Below, piece by piece: positions 5,460 to 5,544 of a stretch of 5,544 bases of DNA. The DNA comes from an uncultured delta proteobacterium (lineage in GTDB: Bacteria > UBA10199 > GCA-002796325 > 1-14-0-20-49-13). Made by a program: the position numbers and the translations under genes. Where the stretch lies: the NCBI GenBank assembly GCA_903868375.1, contig CAIPVD010000182.1, positions 1 to 5,544 of the forward strand. Reading direction: 5' to 3'. Position 1 is the stretch's first letter. Every line of letters starts with the position of its first letter. The notes beneath the pieces are model-generated. The model was given only the letters and a program-made list of their open reading frames with translations, did not search any database and was not told the DNA's origin.

Positions 5460-5544
5460 ATGGCTACGCTTAAGACCATAAGAAAAAGGATATCTTCGAC
5501 CAAGAGCACGCAGAAGCTGACGCGCGCGATGAAGATGATCGCAA
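5460..5544 (+). CDS. atpG: ATP synthase F1 subunit gamma, 5' end only
   Basis: The reading frame opens at an ATG seven bases after the atpA stop and runs off the window after 28 codons. The visible residues, beginning MATLKTIRKRISSTKSTQKL and continuing into TRAMKMIA, match the highly conserved N-terminal helix of the gamma rotor shaft (compare the family pattern MxxLKxIKxRIxSxKxTxKITxAMxMVA). No Shine-Dalgarno is visible in front, so translation probably depends on ribosomes finishing atpA. The rest of the gene, and the expected atpD and atpC, lie beyond the right edge. Confidence 0.93.
   Translation, partial: MATLKTIRKRISSTKSTQKLTRAMKMIA

Overview
This window looks like a chromosomal housekeeping block from a bacterium of the old Deltaproteobacteria grade (Desulfobacterota, Myxococcota or relatives). 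The inference rests on gene order, parA - parB - bactofilin - two ATP synthase b-type subunits - atpH - atpA - atpG, which I recall from Geobacter-like genomes, and on the character of the proteins. No rRNA or other taxonomic marker is present, so the placement is moderate.

Layout. Positions 1-386 are non-coding. They hold a long imperfect inverted repeat (about 3-129) of the kind that accompanies REP-associated/IS200-like tyrosine transposases, a featureless stretch, a 10-bp palindrome (312-321), and a hairpin (324-368) whose outer arms are the two halves of a parS centromere site pushed apart by 25 bp. All genes after that are on the + strand and tightly packed: parA (387-1187), parB (1153-2055, overlapping parA by 35 bp), a bactofilin (2074-2514), a b/b'-type F0 subunit (2517-2948), a second b subunit (2950-3420), delta (atpH, 3417-3959), alpha (atpA, 3950-5452) and the first 28 codons of gamma (atpG, from 5460, running off the window). 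The largest gap between genes is 18 bp and there is no convincing internal terminator, so the block can be read as one operon. A perfect TATAAT near the end of parB may give the bactofilin and ATP synthase genes their own start.

How the parts fit. ParA (ATPase), ParB (CTP-dependent DNA clamp) and a perfect 16-bp parS site inside parA form a complete ParABS chromosome segregation system. The bactofilin is a polymerising scaffold; in Myxococcus bactofilins are known to position ParABS components. The downstream genes encode the peripheral stalk (two b-type subunits plus delta) and the catalytic head (alpha, start of gamma) of F1Fo ATP synthase. The membrane subunits a and c (atpB, atpE) are not in their textbook place before the b genes and must lie elsewhere.

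I see no unknown multi-gene system. The points most worth a second look are the split parS hairpin in front of parA, the intact parS inside parA with its codon footprint, and the transposase-type inverted repeat at the left edge.
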